From an uncultured Pelagibacteraceae bacterium (GTDB lineage: Bacteria; Pseudomonadota; Alphaproteobacteria; Pelagibacterales; Pelagibacteraceae), in NCBI GenBank assembly GCA_902580335.1, contig CACHKE010000011.1, positions 1 to 33,340 on the forward strand: a stretch of 33,340 nt of DNA. Reading direction: 5' to 3'. Every line of letters starts with the position of its first letter. The stretch's first letter is position 1. The notes below the pieces were generated by a model, which saw only the letters and a program-made list of their open reading frames with translations, was not told the DNA's origin and ran no database searches. Positions 8,719-17,445 of the stretch are shown here, in pieces. The position numbers and the translations under genes were made by a program.

Positions 8719-8742
8719 AGGCTGAAAATTATCACTAAATAT

Positions 8743-9126
8743 ATGGCTCGTATTGCAGGTATAAATATTCCACAGAACAAACTTGTTCATGTAGGTCTTA
8801 CCTACATATACGGCATTGGAGATAAATTTTCTTCACAAATTTGTTCATCATTGAAAATTCCAAAAGAAAAAAGAGTGAACCAATTAACTGATGATGAGAT
8901 ACTGAAAATAAGAGAATACATTGATCAAAATTTTAAAGTTGAAGGAGATTTGAGAAGAGATTATTCATTAAGCATTAAAAGATTGATTGATTTAGCTTGC
9001 TACCGAGGATCTAGACACAGAAAAAAATTACCAGTTAGAGGTCAAAGAACTAGATGTAATGCAAGAACAAGAAAAGGTAAGGCAATTGCGATTGCTGGTA
9101 AAAAATTAACACCATTGAAAAAATAA
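8743..9126 (+). CDS. rpsM: 30S ribosomal protein S13
   Basis: S13 of the 30S head contacts P-site tRNA and forms bridges to the 50S subunit. The N-terminus [26 protein letters not shown] is family-typical ([10 protein letters not shown], then LTYIYGIG). The C-terminal tail has [19 protein letters not shown] (about 99-117), the near-universal S13 signature. Length is 127 aa. It is preceded by the largest gap of the ribosomal block and a candidate promoter. The ATG lacks a close Shine-Dalgarno sequence. Confidence 0.97.
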   Translation: MARIAGINIPQNKLVHVGLTYIYGIGDKFSSQICSSLKIPKEKRVNQLTDDEILKIREYIDQNFKVEGDLRRDYSLSIKRLIDLACYRGSRHRKKLPVRGQRTRCNARTRKGKAIAIAGKKLTPLKK

Positions 9127-9128
9127 AC

Positions 9129-9578
9129 ATGGCTAAAATAGAAAAGGTTGAAAAAAAAGACCAAAAAAGTGAAAAGACTGTAAGTAATGTAAAAAAAAGT
9201 TCTTACTCTAAAAAGAAAAAAGTCAAAAAAAATATTTTGAACGGTATTGCTTATGTTCAGTCAACCTTCAATAATACTATTATCTCTATCGCAGATACTA
9301 ATGGAAATGTTATTTCATGGGCTTCGGCTGGCCAAAAAGGTTTTAAGGGTTCTAGAAAATCTACACCATATGCTGCACAAATAGCAGCTGATGCAGCTGC
9401 ATCGAAAGCATTAGAATTTGGTATGAAAACATTATCAGTTGAAGTTAAGGGACCAGGTTCAGGAAGAGAAACAGCTTTAAGAGCTTTACAAGCAAGAGGA
9501 TTTAAAATTTTATCAATTAAAGACACAACACCGATGCCACACAATGGTACAAGACCACCAAAAAAAAGGAGAGTTTAA
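9129..9578 (+). CDS. rpsK: 30S ribosomal protein S11 with extra basic N-terminus
   Basis: S11 of the 30S platform interacts with mRNA near the E site. The core is clear: [19 protein letters not shown] (about 42-60), [35 protein letters not shown], and the C-terminal [13 protein letters not shown]. At 149 aa it is about 20 residues longer than the usual 129. The extra part is a Lys/Glu/Ser-rich leader (residues 1-35). The ATG sits two bases after the rpsM stop. No internal Met lies between residue 1 and the core, which supports this start. Confidence 0.96.
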   Translation: MAKIEKVEKKDQKSEKTVSNVKKSSYSKKKKVKKNILNGIAYVQSTFNNTIISIADTNGNVISWASAGQKGFKGSRKSTPYAAQIAADAAASKALEFGMKTLSVEVKGPGSGRETALRALQARGFKILSIKDTTPMPHNGTRPPKKRRV

Positions 9579-10606
9579 TGGAAACTGAAAATGTAAATAT
9601 TAAAAATTGGAAATCACTAATTAAACCATCAAAAATTGATGTGCAAATGAGCGATGATTCTTCAAAAGCAAAAATTGTTGCTGAGCCTCTTGAAAAAGGT
9701 TATGGCTTGACTTTAGGAAATTCTTTAAGAAGAATACTTTTATCATCAATAAGAGGTGCAGCTGTAACCTCAATTCAAATTGATGGCGTGCTACATGAAT
9801 TTACATCAATTAAAGGCGTACGTGAGGATGTAACAGATATTGTTTTAAATGTTAAATCACTGGCACTGAAGTCATCCTCAGAGGGGACTAAAAAACTTAT
9901 TTTAGATGCAAAAGGACCAGGTGAAATTAAAGCTTCAGATATAACTCCTGTAGCTGATGTTGAAATTTTAAATCCTGAGTTAGTAATTTGTAATTTAGAT
10001 GAAAATACAAGCTTTCATATGGAAATGAATGTTAATACTGGAAAGGGGTATGTCCCAGCAGAACTTAATAAACCAGAGGAGCCTCCATTAGGCTTAATCG
10101 CAATTGACTCATTATACAGTCCAGTAAAAAAAGTTTCTTATTCTGTAAGTACTGCAAGAGAAGGTAAAGCTCTAGACTATGATAAACTTACAATGGAAGT
10201 TGAAACAGATGGTTCAATTTCTGCTGAGGATGCGGTTGCTTATTCTGCAAGAATTTTTCAAGATCAACTAAAAATGTTTATTAATTTTGATGAGCCAGTA
10301 GAAGCACCCGTTAAAGAAGTTTCAACAGAACCAGAATTTAATAAAAATCTACTAAGAAAAGTCGATGAATTGGAATTATCTGTACGATCAATGAATTGCC
10401 TGAAAAATGATAACATAATTTATATTGGTGATCTTGTGCAAAAGTCTGAAGGAGAAATGCTTAGAACCCCAAATTTTGGAAGAAAATCGCTTAATGAAAT
10501 TAAAGAGGTTTTAACAGGAATGTCTTTGTATTTGGGTATGGAGATACCAAATTGGCCACCAGACAACATTGCTGAAATGTCTAAAAAACTTGAGGAAGCT
10601 ATATAA
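9578..10606 (+). CDS. rpoA: DNA-directed RNA polymerase subunit alpha
   Basis: Assembles RNA polymerase as a dimer and contacts UP elements and activators. The N-terminal domain (to about residue 235) has [22 protein letters not shown] (as [10 protein letters not shown] and [12 protein letters not shown]), GVREDVTDI, and KGYVPAE. An acidic/Pro linker follows. The C-terminal domain has [19 protein letters not shown] and [12 protein letters not shown], the DNA-binding helix-hairpin-helix region. Length is 342 aa (family 320-340). The ATG shares a base with the rpsK stop. rpsD is absent between rpsK and rpoA, unlike in E. coli but as in other alphaproteobacteria. Confidence 0.98.
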   Translation: METENVNIKNWKSLIKPSKIDVQMSDDSSKAKIVAEPLEKGYGLTLGNSLRRILLSSIRGAAVTSIQIDGVLHEFTSIKGVREDVTDIVLNVKSLALKSSSEGTKKLILDAKGPGEIKASDITPVADVEILNPELVICNLDENTSFHMEMNVNTGKGYVPAELNKPEEPPLGLIAIDSLYSPVKKVSYSVSTAREGKALDYDKLTMEVETDGSISAEDAVAYSARIFQDQLKMFINFDEPVEAPVKEVSTEPEFNKNLLRKVDELELSVRSMNCLKNDNIIYIGDLVQKSEGEMLRTPNFGRKSLNEIKEVLTGMSLYLGMEIPNWPPDNIAEMSKKLEEAI

Positions 10607-11056
10607 ATGAGACACGGATTTGCAAATAAGAAGCTTAATAGAACATCTGAGCATAGAAAAGCATTGTTAAAAAATATGCTTAATTCTCTTATAAAATATG
10701 AGCAAATCAAAACAACATTACCAAAGGCAAAGTTTTTAAAGCCTCAGGCTGACAAGATTATTACATTAGGTAAGAGAGATACTCTACATAATACAAAAGC
10801 TTTAGTTTCACAGTTACAAGATATTAAATCTGCAAACAAAGTTAAAAAGACATTATCAAAAAGATATGAGAAAAGATCAGGTGGTTATACGAGAATAATT
10901 AAAGCTGGTTTCAGATATGGTGATAATGCACCGATGGCAATTATTGAATTTGTTGATAGAGATGTTGAAGCAAAAAAAGTTGATAAAAAGAAAAAATCTG
11001 CTTCAAAAGAATCTGAAAAAAAAGAAGATAAAAAACCAGTTACTGCATCAAAATAA
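10607..11056 (+). CDS. rplQ: 50S ribosomal protein L17
   Basis: L17 lies near the tunnel exit of the 50S subunit. The first 120 residues carry the family features: [20 protein letters not shown] at the start, [19 protein letters not shown] (about 28-46), and [23 protein letters not shown] (as [23 protein letters not shown]). The 149 aa length includes a charged Lys/Glu/Ser tail after residue 125. It starts directly after the rpoA stop and closes the ribosomal block. No hairpin terminator follows; only nine bases separate it from rluC. Confidence 0.97.
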   Translation: MRHGFANKKLNRTSEHRKALLKNMLNSLIKYEQIKTTLPKAKFLKPQADKIITLGKRDTLHNTKALVSQLQDIKSANKVKKTLSKRYEKRSGGYTRIIKAGFRYGDNAPMAIIEFVDRDVEAKKVDKKKKSASKESEKKEDKKPVTASK

Positions 11057-11065
11057 TATTTTTTT

Positions 11066-11983
11066 ATGTTAAAAAGTTACATCGTTGATTCAACGTGTAA
11101 TAATATGCGTGTTGATAGATGGATACGGAATAAGATTGGGAAAATTCCTCAAGGACTGATTGAAAAATCTCTAAGATCAGGCAAAATAAAGGTTAATAAA
11201 AAAAAAATAAAAAGTTCTTATAAGATAAAATCTAACGACAAAATCGATTTTTATAATTTTAAATTTGAAGAGAGAATTATACAAAAAAAAATAGTTTATA
11301 ATGCTTCTAATCAAGTAATTAAAGTAAATGAAGATTTGATAATAGATAACAATGAAAATTTTATCGTCTTAAATAAAAGTGCTGGTATCTCTGTTCAGGG
11401 TGGAACAAAATCAAAAAAAAACTTAATTGATATATTCAAAAAAAGTGAAATTTTTTCAGACTCAAAACCTTTTTCTGTCCACAGATTAGACAAAGATACA
11501 TCAGGTGTTTTTTTAATAGCTAAAAACAGAGAGACAGCACAATTATTAACATCATTATTTAGATTAAGAAAAGTGCATAAAACTTATCTAGCTATATGTC
11601 ATGGTGAACTTGAAAAAAATTCAGGAGAATGGAATGATGATTTGGTACGTTATGATAACGGAAAAAAAATTATTGAAAAAGCAAAAACAATTTACAAAGT
11701 TATTGATAAAAATTCGAATTCTAGTCTTGTTGAGATGAAACCTATTACCGGTAGGAAACATCAATTAAGAAAACAACTTTTTAATATTGGTCACTCAATT
11801 TATGGGGATACCAAATATAGATCTTTCACCAAAACAATTGGTATTAACAAAGAATTAATGCTTCATGCATATGAAATAAAATTTATGATTAAAGATAAAA
11901 AATTTACTTATAAGGCTTTACTTCCTGATTATTTTAAAAAATTATTAAAAATAAAAAGGCTTACTTATTCAAATTTGAGATAA
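11066..11983 (+). CDS. rluC: Ribosomal large subunit pseudouridine synthase, RluC-type
   Basis: Predicted to isomerise uridines in 23S rRNA (RluC sites are known in E. coli at 955, 2504 and 2580; the target here is inferred). It has an N-terminal S4 RNA-binding domain ([20 protein letters not shown], about 12-31). The RluA-family catalytic domain contains [16 protein letters not shown] (about 137-152), whose Asp is the nucleophile, and the later [10 protein letters not shown] motif. Length 305 aa is normal. It lies nine bases after rplQ with no visible terminator, and its 3' end overlaps lipB by 23 bases tail to tail. A run of ten A at 11198-11207 lies within the S4 region. RluD is the main alternative. 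Confidence 0.85.
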   Translation: MLKSYIVDSTCNNMRVDRWIRNKIGKIPQGLIEKSLRSGKIKVNKKKIKSSYKIKSNDKIDFYNFKFEERIIQKKIVYNASNQVIKVNEDLIIDNNENFIVLNKSAGISVQGGTKSKKNLIDIFKKSEIFSDSKPFSVHRLDKDTSGVFLIAKNRETAQLLTSLFRLRKVHKTYLAICHGELEKNSGEWNDDLVRYDNGKKIIEKAKTIYKVIDKNSNSSLVEMKPITGRKHQLRKQLFNIGHSIYGDTKYRSFTKTIGINKELMLHAYEIKFMIKDKKFTYKALLPDYFKKLLKIKRLTYSNLR

Positions 11984-12581
11984 AAACTTCCACCAGTTTT
12001 TTCTCTAATTCTCTATAATCTTGATCTTTGATTTGTTTTAGATTTGTTATCCCTTTATCTTTAATACCACATGGAATTATCGCTTTATATTTTTCTAAAT
12101 TGTTATTAATATTAATTGAGAAACCGTGATAAGCTATCCATTTACTAATTCTTACTCCAATCGCAGCTACCTTTTTTGTTTGTTCGTTATCTTTGTACCA
12201 TATTCCAATATTTTCTTTATCTGAAAAAGTTTTTATATTAAAAAATTGTAATGTATCTATTATTGTCTTTTCTATAATTGTAATAAAATTTCTTACATCT
12301 TTTTTTCTTTTTTTTAGGTCTATTACAAAATAACAAATTAGTTGGCCTGGTCCATGATAAGTAATTTTACCCCCTCTATTTGTCTCTAAAATCTTAATTG
12401 ATTTATCTAAAATATCGCTTTCATCATAGCTTGTCCCTGCTGTATAAATCTCTGGATGTTCTAAAGTCCAAATTAATTCATTTGATTTATTTTGATCCAG
12501 ATTTAACAATCTATCTTCCATCATTTTTTTAGCATCCTCATAAATGACAGGTTTTTCAGACTTTTTAATTTCTATACTCAT
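11961..12581 (-). CDS. lipB: Octanoyltransferase (lipoate biosynthesis)
   Basis: Moves octanoate from acyl carrier protein onto lipoyl domains of 2-oxoacid dehydrogenases and the glycine cleavage H protein; LipA then adds sulphur. The [21 protein letters not shown] block is present ([12 protein letters not shown] at about 69-80). The catalytic pair is visible as Lys137 (in KKVAAIGVR) and Cys171 (in [12 protein letters not shown]), close in spacing to Lys135/Cys169 known for the family. Length is 206 aa. The 3' end overlaps rluC by 23 bases in antisense. It diverges from mgtE across 60 bases. Confidence 0.95.
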   Translation of the reverse strand: MSIEIKKSEKPVIYEDAKKMMEDRLLNLDQNKSNELIWTLEHPEIYTAGTSYDESDILDKSIKILETNRGGKITYHGPGQLICYFVIDLKKRKKDVRNFITIIEKTIIDTLQFFNIKTFSDKENIGIWYKDNEQTKKVAAIGVRISKWIAYHGFSININNNLEKYKAIIPCGIKDKGITNLKQIKDQDYRELEKKLVEVFISNLNK

Positions 12582-12593
12582 TTAAAAATTGTA

Positions 12594-12618
12594 ATCTTTT
12601 GATTATGTATTAAAAGAT
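12594..12618. repeat. Inverted repeat between lipB and mgtE
   Basis: ATCTTTTGAT and ATTAAAAGAT form a 10-base dyad (one G-T pair) around a 5-base centre, TATGT. It lies in the middle of the 60-base gap between the divergent lipB and mgtE starts. It has no following T-run as a terminator would. An operator for a dimeric regulator, or a 5' untranslated hairpin of mgtE, are both possible. The stem is A+T-rich and could be chance. Confidence 0.4.
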
Positions 12619-12641
12619 CGACCTAAATAATAGGAAAATTT

Positions 12642-14015
12642 ATGGCTTTAATTAAAAAAATCAAAGATAAAAAAGTCAATTTTGAATTCAATAAAGAGTA
12701 CATAAAAGTAGTCACTGATAAAATTTCAAACAATGATGCAAATTTTATCACAAATTCTTTTAAAGAAATGCACCCTGCTGATGCAGCTGATATCATAGAA
12801 CACTTAGAGCAAAATGATAGAGAAAATTTAATTAAACTTAACAATTTCAAAATAAATCCTGAAGTTTTTGTTGAGTTAAATGAGTCAGTTCAAACTGAAA
12901 TTATAAAATATCTTTCCTCAGATGCGATAGTCAGAATATTGAAAAACCTGGAGTCTGACGATGCTATAGCTATACTTGAAAATGTAGATGAAAAAAATAA
13001 AAATTCTATTTTAAGTTTACTACCACCTAAAGATCGTTTCGCTTTATTGGAAGGTCTTAGTTATCCTGAGGACAGTGCAGCTAGAATTATGCAGAGAGAA
13101 TTTACTGCAATACCTAGTAACTGGTCTGTTGGTCAAACTATTGACTATTTAAGAGAAAATAAAGATTTACCAGAACAATTTTTAGAAATTTATATTGTTG
13201 ATGAAAATTTTAAACCTATTGGTGCTGTACCATCATCCAAAGTTCTAAGAACACCAAGAGAAACAAAAATGTCATCAATTATGGATGACTCTATTTTCTT
13301 AGTTCCTGTAGATATGGATAGAGAAGAAGTTGGTAACTCTTTTGAAAATTATAATTTAAATTCTGCATGTGTTATTGATAAAAATAATAAATTAGTTGGA
13401 ATGATCACATCAGATGATGTGCTAACAGTTTTAAAAGAAGAAGCCGAAGAAGATGCGTTAAGATTAGCTGGTGTAGGTGATGAAGAAATTACAGATGGAG
13501 TAATAACAAAAACGAAAAGAAGATTTAACTGGTTGTTATTAAATCTTTTTACTGCATTTTTAGCCACATATTGTATTAGTTTATTTGGTGCAACAATTGA
13601 ACAAATGGTTGTTCTAGCTTTTTTAATGCCAATAGTTGCATCAATGGGTGGCAATGCTGGAATGCAAACATTGGCAGTTACTGTTAGAACTCTTGCCACT
13701 AATGATTTAACAAAAAATAATTTTAATCAAAATATTTTTAAAGAATTTAACATTGGAATTTTAAATGGAATTATTTTTGCAATAATAAGTTCCCTAATTG
13801 TTCAGTTATGGTTTCAGGACATTATACTTTCATTAATAATTTCAATTTCAATGATTTTGACAATGATCGTTGCAGGTTTATTCGGGATATTGGTACCTGT
13901 TACATTAAAAAAGATGAATATAGATCCAGCTATAGCATCAAGTGTTTTTGTAACAACTATAACTGATGTTATCGGTTTTGTATCTTTTTTAGGAGTTGGA
14001 GCTTATTTTTTATAA
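12642..14015 (+). CDS. mgtE: Magnesium transporter MgtE
   Basis: Gated Mg2+ channel of the inner membrane. The layout follows the family. A cytosolic N domain (about residues 30-135, with MHPADAADIIEHLEQ-type helical repeats) is followed by two CBS domains (about 150-275; MQREFTAIPSNWSVGQTIDYL, then ACVIDKNNKLVGMITSDDVL, each split around its core). After a connecting helix come five membrane segments (about 290-457). The pore signature MPIVASMGGNAGMQTLAVTV is in the second segment. Length 457 aa is normal. Shine-Dalgarno AGGA at 12632-12635. It ends three bases from the convergent panC. Confidence 0.95.
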   Translation: MALIKKIKDKKVNFEFNKEYIKVVTDKISNNDANFITNSFKEMHPADAADIIEHLEQNDRENLIKLNNFKINPEVFVELNESVQTEIIKYLSSDAIVRILKNLESDDAIAILENVDEKNKNSILSLLPPKDRFALLEGLSYPEDSAARIMQREFTAIPSNWSVGQTIDYLRENKDLPEQFLEIYIVDENFKPIGAVPSSKVLRTPRETKMSSIMDDSIFLVPVDMDREEVGNSFENYNLNSACVIDKNNKLVGMITSDDVLTVLKEEAEEDALRLAGVGDEEITDGVITKTKRRFNWLLLNLFTAFLATYCISLFGATIEQMVVLAFLMPIVASMGGNAGMQTLAVTVRTLATNDLTKNNFNQNIFKEFNIGILNGIIFAIISSLIVQLWFQDIILSLIISISMILTMIVAGLFGILVPVTLKKMNIDPAIASSVFVTTITDVIGFVSFLGVGAYFL

Positions 14016-14018
14016 ACG

Positions 14019-14831
14019 TTAAAAGTTATCAATAAGTCTTACCTTATTAATATAATATGCAATAAAAATTTTAGCTTTTTTAATTTTATTAGTCAATTTA
14101 AGATTTTTTGTATTTCTTAATTCAAGATAATCTATTTTAATATCATATTTTTTTTTGAGTTCATTTTTTTTCATAAAAATCAAATTATTTAAATTTTTAT
14201 TATTTGATAATTTTCTTTTAAAAATAATAAGATTCTTTGCTATTTTTCCTGCTTTGTTTAAATTATCTTTATTTAAAAGAATATTTCTAGAAGATAGTGC
14301 TAATTTATTTTTATCTCTAATTGTTTTGCAATAAATTATTTTAGATTTGAAATTTTTTTCAACAAATCTCTTTACTAATAATAACTGCTGAAGATCTTTT
14401 TCACCCATAAATATTTTTGATGGATTCACTATTTTTGTTAAACGAGTCATTACCTCAATCACTCCTTCAAAATGACCTTTTCTATACTTGGCACACAGTA
14501 TTTTATCTTGTTTGTTGAGTTTAATCTTTATTTTGTTTTTAGCTTTATAGATATCGTTGATTTTAGGTAAATAAACATAATCCACTTTTAGTTTTTTTAA
14601 AATTTTCAGATCTTTTTTTATATTCCTAGGATATTTCTTGTAGTCTTGTTTGTTATTAAATTGTTTAGGATTTACGAATATACTTACAATGGTTTTATTG
14701 GATAGTTTTAGAGATTTTCTAATTAATGAGATATGACCATCATGAAGGCTGCCCATAGTAGGTACAAACCCAATATTTGAATTGCCAAATAATGCCTCAT
14801 TTAAATCAATATTGTTTAATAAAGTTTTCAT
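14019..14831 (-). CDS. panC: Pantothenate synthetase
   Basis: Joins pantoate and beta-alanine using ATP, the last step of vitamin B5 synthesis. Seen motifs are FVPTMGSLHDGHISLI (substrate-binding Met and the HxGH nucleotide motif), IFVNPKQFNNKQDYKKYPR, MGEKDLQQLLLVKRF, and the KMSKS-like LALSSRN. I start at 14831 (MKTLLNNIDL, 270 aa) because VPTMG then falls near residue 23, as in the family. An in-frame ATG at 14861 would add ten residues and leave four bases before galU. The protein is exceptionally Lys/Asn/Ile-rich. It is convergent with mgtE and divergent from galU, with no panB nearby. Confidence 0.92.
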   Translation of the reverse strand: MKTLLNNIDLNEALFGNSNIGFVPTMGSLHDGHISLIRKSLKLSNKTIVSIFVNPKQFNNKQDYKKYPRNIKKDLKILKKLKVDYVYLPKINDIYKAKNKIKIKLNKQDKILCAKYRKGHFEGVIEVMTRLTKIVNPSKIFMGEKDLQQLLLVKRFVEKNFKSKIIYCKTIRDKNKLALSSRNILLNKDNLNKAGKIAKNLIIFKRKLSNNKNLNNLIFMKKNELKKKYDIKIDYLELRNTKNLKLTNKIKKAKIFIAYYINKVRLIDNF

Positions 14832-14865
14832 TTGTATAAAACATTTTAATAAGTAAAACATTTAA

Positions 14866-15681
14866 ATGATTAAACAAGCAATTATTCCATTAGCTGGTCT
14901 AGGTACAAGGTTATTACCTTTAACCAGTGTATTTGCTAAAGAACTTCTTCCTATTAATGGAAAACCAGGAATTGAGTATATTCTAGATGAATGTGCAGAT
15001 GCTGGTATCAAAAAGGTAGTTTTTATAATTTCAAAAAAAAAACAAATGATAAAAGATTATTTTTACAAGGATAGCTTTTATCAAAAAATAATAAAAAAGA
15101 AAAAAGATCCTAGGGTTATTAAAGAATATAAAAAAATTTTGAAATATAAAAAGATGATTAAATTTGTTTATCAAAATAAACCTCTGGGAACAGGCGATGC
15201 AGTATTAAAAACTAAAAAATTTATCACTGATGATTTCTTTCTTATGTTATTACCAGATGATCTTATAATTAAGAAAAATTGCTCAAAGTCGATGATCAAT
15301 GTACATAATCGTTATAAATCATCTGTAATGGCAAGTATTAATGTACCAAAAAAAACTGTCTCAAGATGGGGAATTTATAAATTAGGAAAAAAAATAAATA
15401 AGAATAATTATGTTATAAAAGATGTTATCGAAAAACCTTCAATCTCAACAGCACCATCAAATAAAGCTGTAATAGGACGATATATTCTTCCAAAAAAAAT
15501 ATTTTCTAAATTATTAAATCAAAAACCAGGCAAAGGTGGCGAAATTCATATCACTGACGCAATACAATCATTGATACAAAAAAATGAAAAATTCATCGCC
15601 CATAACTTTACTGGGAAATATTTGGATTGTGGAAGTATGGATGGCTATATCAAATCAACATTAGAAATAGCAAAATCATGA
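14866..15681 (+). CDS. galU: UTP-glucose-1-phosphate uridylyltransferase
   Basis: Makes UDP-glucose from UTP and glucose-1-phosphate in the cytosol. The N-terminal nucleotide-binding signature LAGLGTRLLPLT (about 9-20) and KELLPINGKPGIEYILDE (about 25-42) are typical of GalU. QNKPLGTGDAVL, MLLPDDLI, and the later VIEKPS and GEIHITDAIQ motifs complete the sugar-nucleotide transferase fold. Length is 271 aa, slightly short of the usual 285-300. Its TGA overlaps the ugd ATG (ATGA), implying a two-gene operon. A run of ten A occurs at 15033-15042. Confidence 0.95.
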   Translation: MIKQAIIPLAGLGTRLLPLTSVFAKELLPINGKPGIEYILDECADAGIKKVVFIISKKKQMIKDYFYKDSFYQKIIKKKKDPRVIKEYKKILKYKKMIKFVYQNKPLGTGDAVLKTKKFITDDFFLMLLPDDLIIKKNCSKSMINVHNRYKSSVMASINVPKKTVSRWGIYKLGKKINKNNYVIKDVIEKPSISTAPSNKAVIGRYILPKKIFSKLLNQKPGKGGEIHITDAIQSLIQKNEKFIAHNFTGKYLDCGSMDGYIKSTLEIAKS

Positions 15682-16979
15682 AACTTTGTATGATAGGAAC
15701 AGGTTATGTAGGTTTAGTCAGCGGTGTATGCTTTGCTGATCTAGGTAATAATGTAATTTGTGTAGATAAAGACTTAAAAAAAATTGATCTGCTTTCTAGA
15801 GGCAAAATTCCTATTTACGAACCCGGACTTACTGAATTAGTAAATAAAAATTTTAAAAATAAAAGATTAAAATTTTCATCAGATTTAAAAAAATCAATAA
15901 AAAACTCTGATATAATTTTTATTTGTGTTGGAACACCAACAAAAAAGGGAGGCAGTAGTGCAGATCTCAGTCAAATTTTTCAAGTGGCAAAAGAGATAAG
16001 TTTATCAATTAATAAATTTAAGATAATAGTTACTAAGTCAACGGTACCTGTGACAACCGGCGATGAAATTGAAAAAATTTTACTAAAAAAAAAGAGTAAT
16101 AAAAATAAATTTTCTGTTGTATCAAATCCAGAATTTTTAAGAGAAGGTGAAGCTATCCGAGATTTTATTTTTCCTGATAGAATAGTTGTTGGATCTAATG
16201 ATAAAAAGTCTAACCGAACAATGAATAATTTATATGCGCCTTTAATTTCTAAAGGAGCTCAATATATTCATACATCTAGAAGAGCTGCAGAATTAATCAA
16301 ATATGCATCCAATGCTTTTTTGGCTACGAAAATTACATTTATTAATGAAATCGCAAATTTATGTGAAAAAACAGGAATAAATGTAGAAGATATTTCAATT
16401 GGGATGGGTTTAGATAAAAGGATAGGGAGTCGTTTTTTAAGGGCAGGTCCTGGTTATGGTGGATCATGTTTTCCAAAAGATACTAAAGCTATAATTTCAA
16501 CTGCTGATAAGTTTAAAATAAATCTTTCTGTAATAAAATCAGTCATTAAATCTAACGAAAATAGATCTAATTTTTTACTTAATAAAGTCTATAAAATTTT
16601 GAATAACAAAATTAAGAATAAAAAAATAACTTTCTTAGGTGTCACATTTAAAGCTAATACAGACGACATGAGAGACTCTTCTAGTTTAAAAATGATACCT
16701 GCACTCTTAAAAAAAGGTGCTAGAGTAAATTATTTCGATCCGACAGGTCTTAAAAAAGAGTTCTCAAACTTAAAAAATGTTTTTTATATTGATAATATTA
16801 AAGAATCTGTACAGGGCTCAGATCTTGTAATTATTCATACAGAATGGAATGATTTTAAATCGATCAATTTTAAGAATTTAGTAAGAGGTAAAAAATTTAT
16901 TATTTACGATATGAGAAATATATATTCTCCAACAAAAATTAAAAATCAAGGTTTCAAGTATTATAGTATTGGGAGATAA
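15678..16979 (+). CDS. ugd: UDP-glucose 6-dehydrogenase
   Basis: Oxidises UDP-glucose to UDP-glucuronate with two NAD+. The N-terminal Rossmann motif MIGTGYVGLVSGVCFADLG is at residues 5-23, then GTPTKKGG. The catalytic cysteine is Cys264 in AGPGYGGSCFPKDTKA. The C-terminal UDP-binding domain has GVTFKANTDDMRDSSSL. Start chosen at 15678 (MKLCMIG, 433 aa), which overlaps the galU stop as ATGA. The frame is open further upstream but only inside galU. GalU's product is this enzyme's substrate. UDP-glucuronate could feed surface polysaccharide or, as reported for SAR11 under phosphate limitation, glucuronosyl lipids (inference). Confidence 0.95.
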   Translation: MKLCMIGTGYVGLVSGVCFADLGNNVICVDKDLKKIDLLSRGKIPIYEPGLTELVNKNFKNKRLKFSSDLKKSIKNSDIIFICVGTPTKKGGSSADLSQIFQVAKEISLSINKFKIIVTKSTVPVTTGDEIEKILLKKKSNKNKFSVVSNPEFLREGEAIRDFIFPDRIVVGSNDKKSNRTMNNLYAPLISKGAQYIHTSRRAAELIKYASNAFLATKITFINEIANLCEKTGINVEDISIGMGLDKRIGSRFLRAGPGYGGSCFPKDTKAIISTADKFKINLSVIKSVIKSNENRSNFLLNKVYKILNNKIKNKKITFLGVTFKANTDDMRDSSSLKMIPALLKKGARVNYFDPTGLKKEFSNLKNVFYIDNIKESVQGSDLVIIHTEWNDFKSINFKNLVRGKKFIIYDMRNIYSPTKIKNQGFKYYSIGR

Positions 16980-16983
16980 ATTT

Positions 16984-17445
16984 TTAATTTAGCTCAAATA
17001 TAGCATCAACTTCAACAGCAACACCTAAGGGAAGACTATTAACACTTACAGCTGCCCTTGTGTGCATTCCTGCATCTCCAAAAACGGATGCGATTAAATC
17101 AGAAGCACCATTTATTACTTTAGGTTGATCCTGAAAATTATCAGTAGAATTAACAAAACCTGTTAGTTTAATACAAGATTTGATCTTTGTTAGATCATTA
17201 TCAGATGCCTTCATTATTTGAGAAATAATACTTAAAGCACATCTTTTCGCAGCATTATATCCAGAGTCAACATCTAAATCTTTTCCAACTTTTCCTTTTA
17301 TTAGTTCACCTTTTTCATCAATTGAAATTTGTCCTGACACAAATAACAACTTTCCTATTATTTTAGTTGCAACATAATTTCCTACAGGTGCTTTAGCATC
17401 AGGAAGTTTTAACCCAAGTTTTTCTAAATTTTTTTGATAATTCAT
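16984..17445 (-). CDS. RidA (YjgF/YER057c/UK114) family protein
   Basis: Family members include reactive enamine/imine deaminases, but the substrate of this paralogue is unknown. The 153 aa sequence is longer than classic RidA (about 128), with a 20-residue N-terminal extension, as in a distinct RidA subgroup. LLFVSGQI (about 33-40) and the C-terminal TRAAVSVNSLPLGVAVEVDA are seen. Arg130 corresponds to the substrate-binding Arg of RidA and Glu145 to its conserved Glu. Translation is coupled to topA: the topA TGA overlaps this ATG by four bases. It is convergent with ugd, four bases away. Confidence 0.87.
   Translation of the reverse strand: MNYQKNLEKLGLKLPDAKAPVGNYVATKIIGKLLFVSGQISIDEKGELIKGKVGKDLDVDSGYNAAKRCALSIISQIMKASDNDLTKIKSCIKLTGFVNSTDNFQDQPKVINGASDLIASVFGDAGMHTRAAVSVNSLPLGVAVEVDAIFELN

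Noticed and set aside
11054-11068. T-run after rplQ as a terminator
   Set aside because: A run of T is present, but no stem precedes it and rluC starts at once, so readthrough is more likely.
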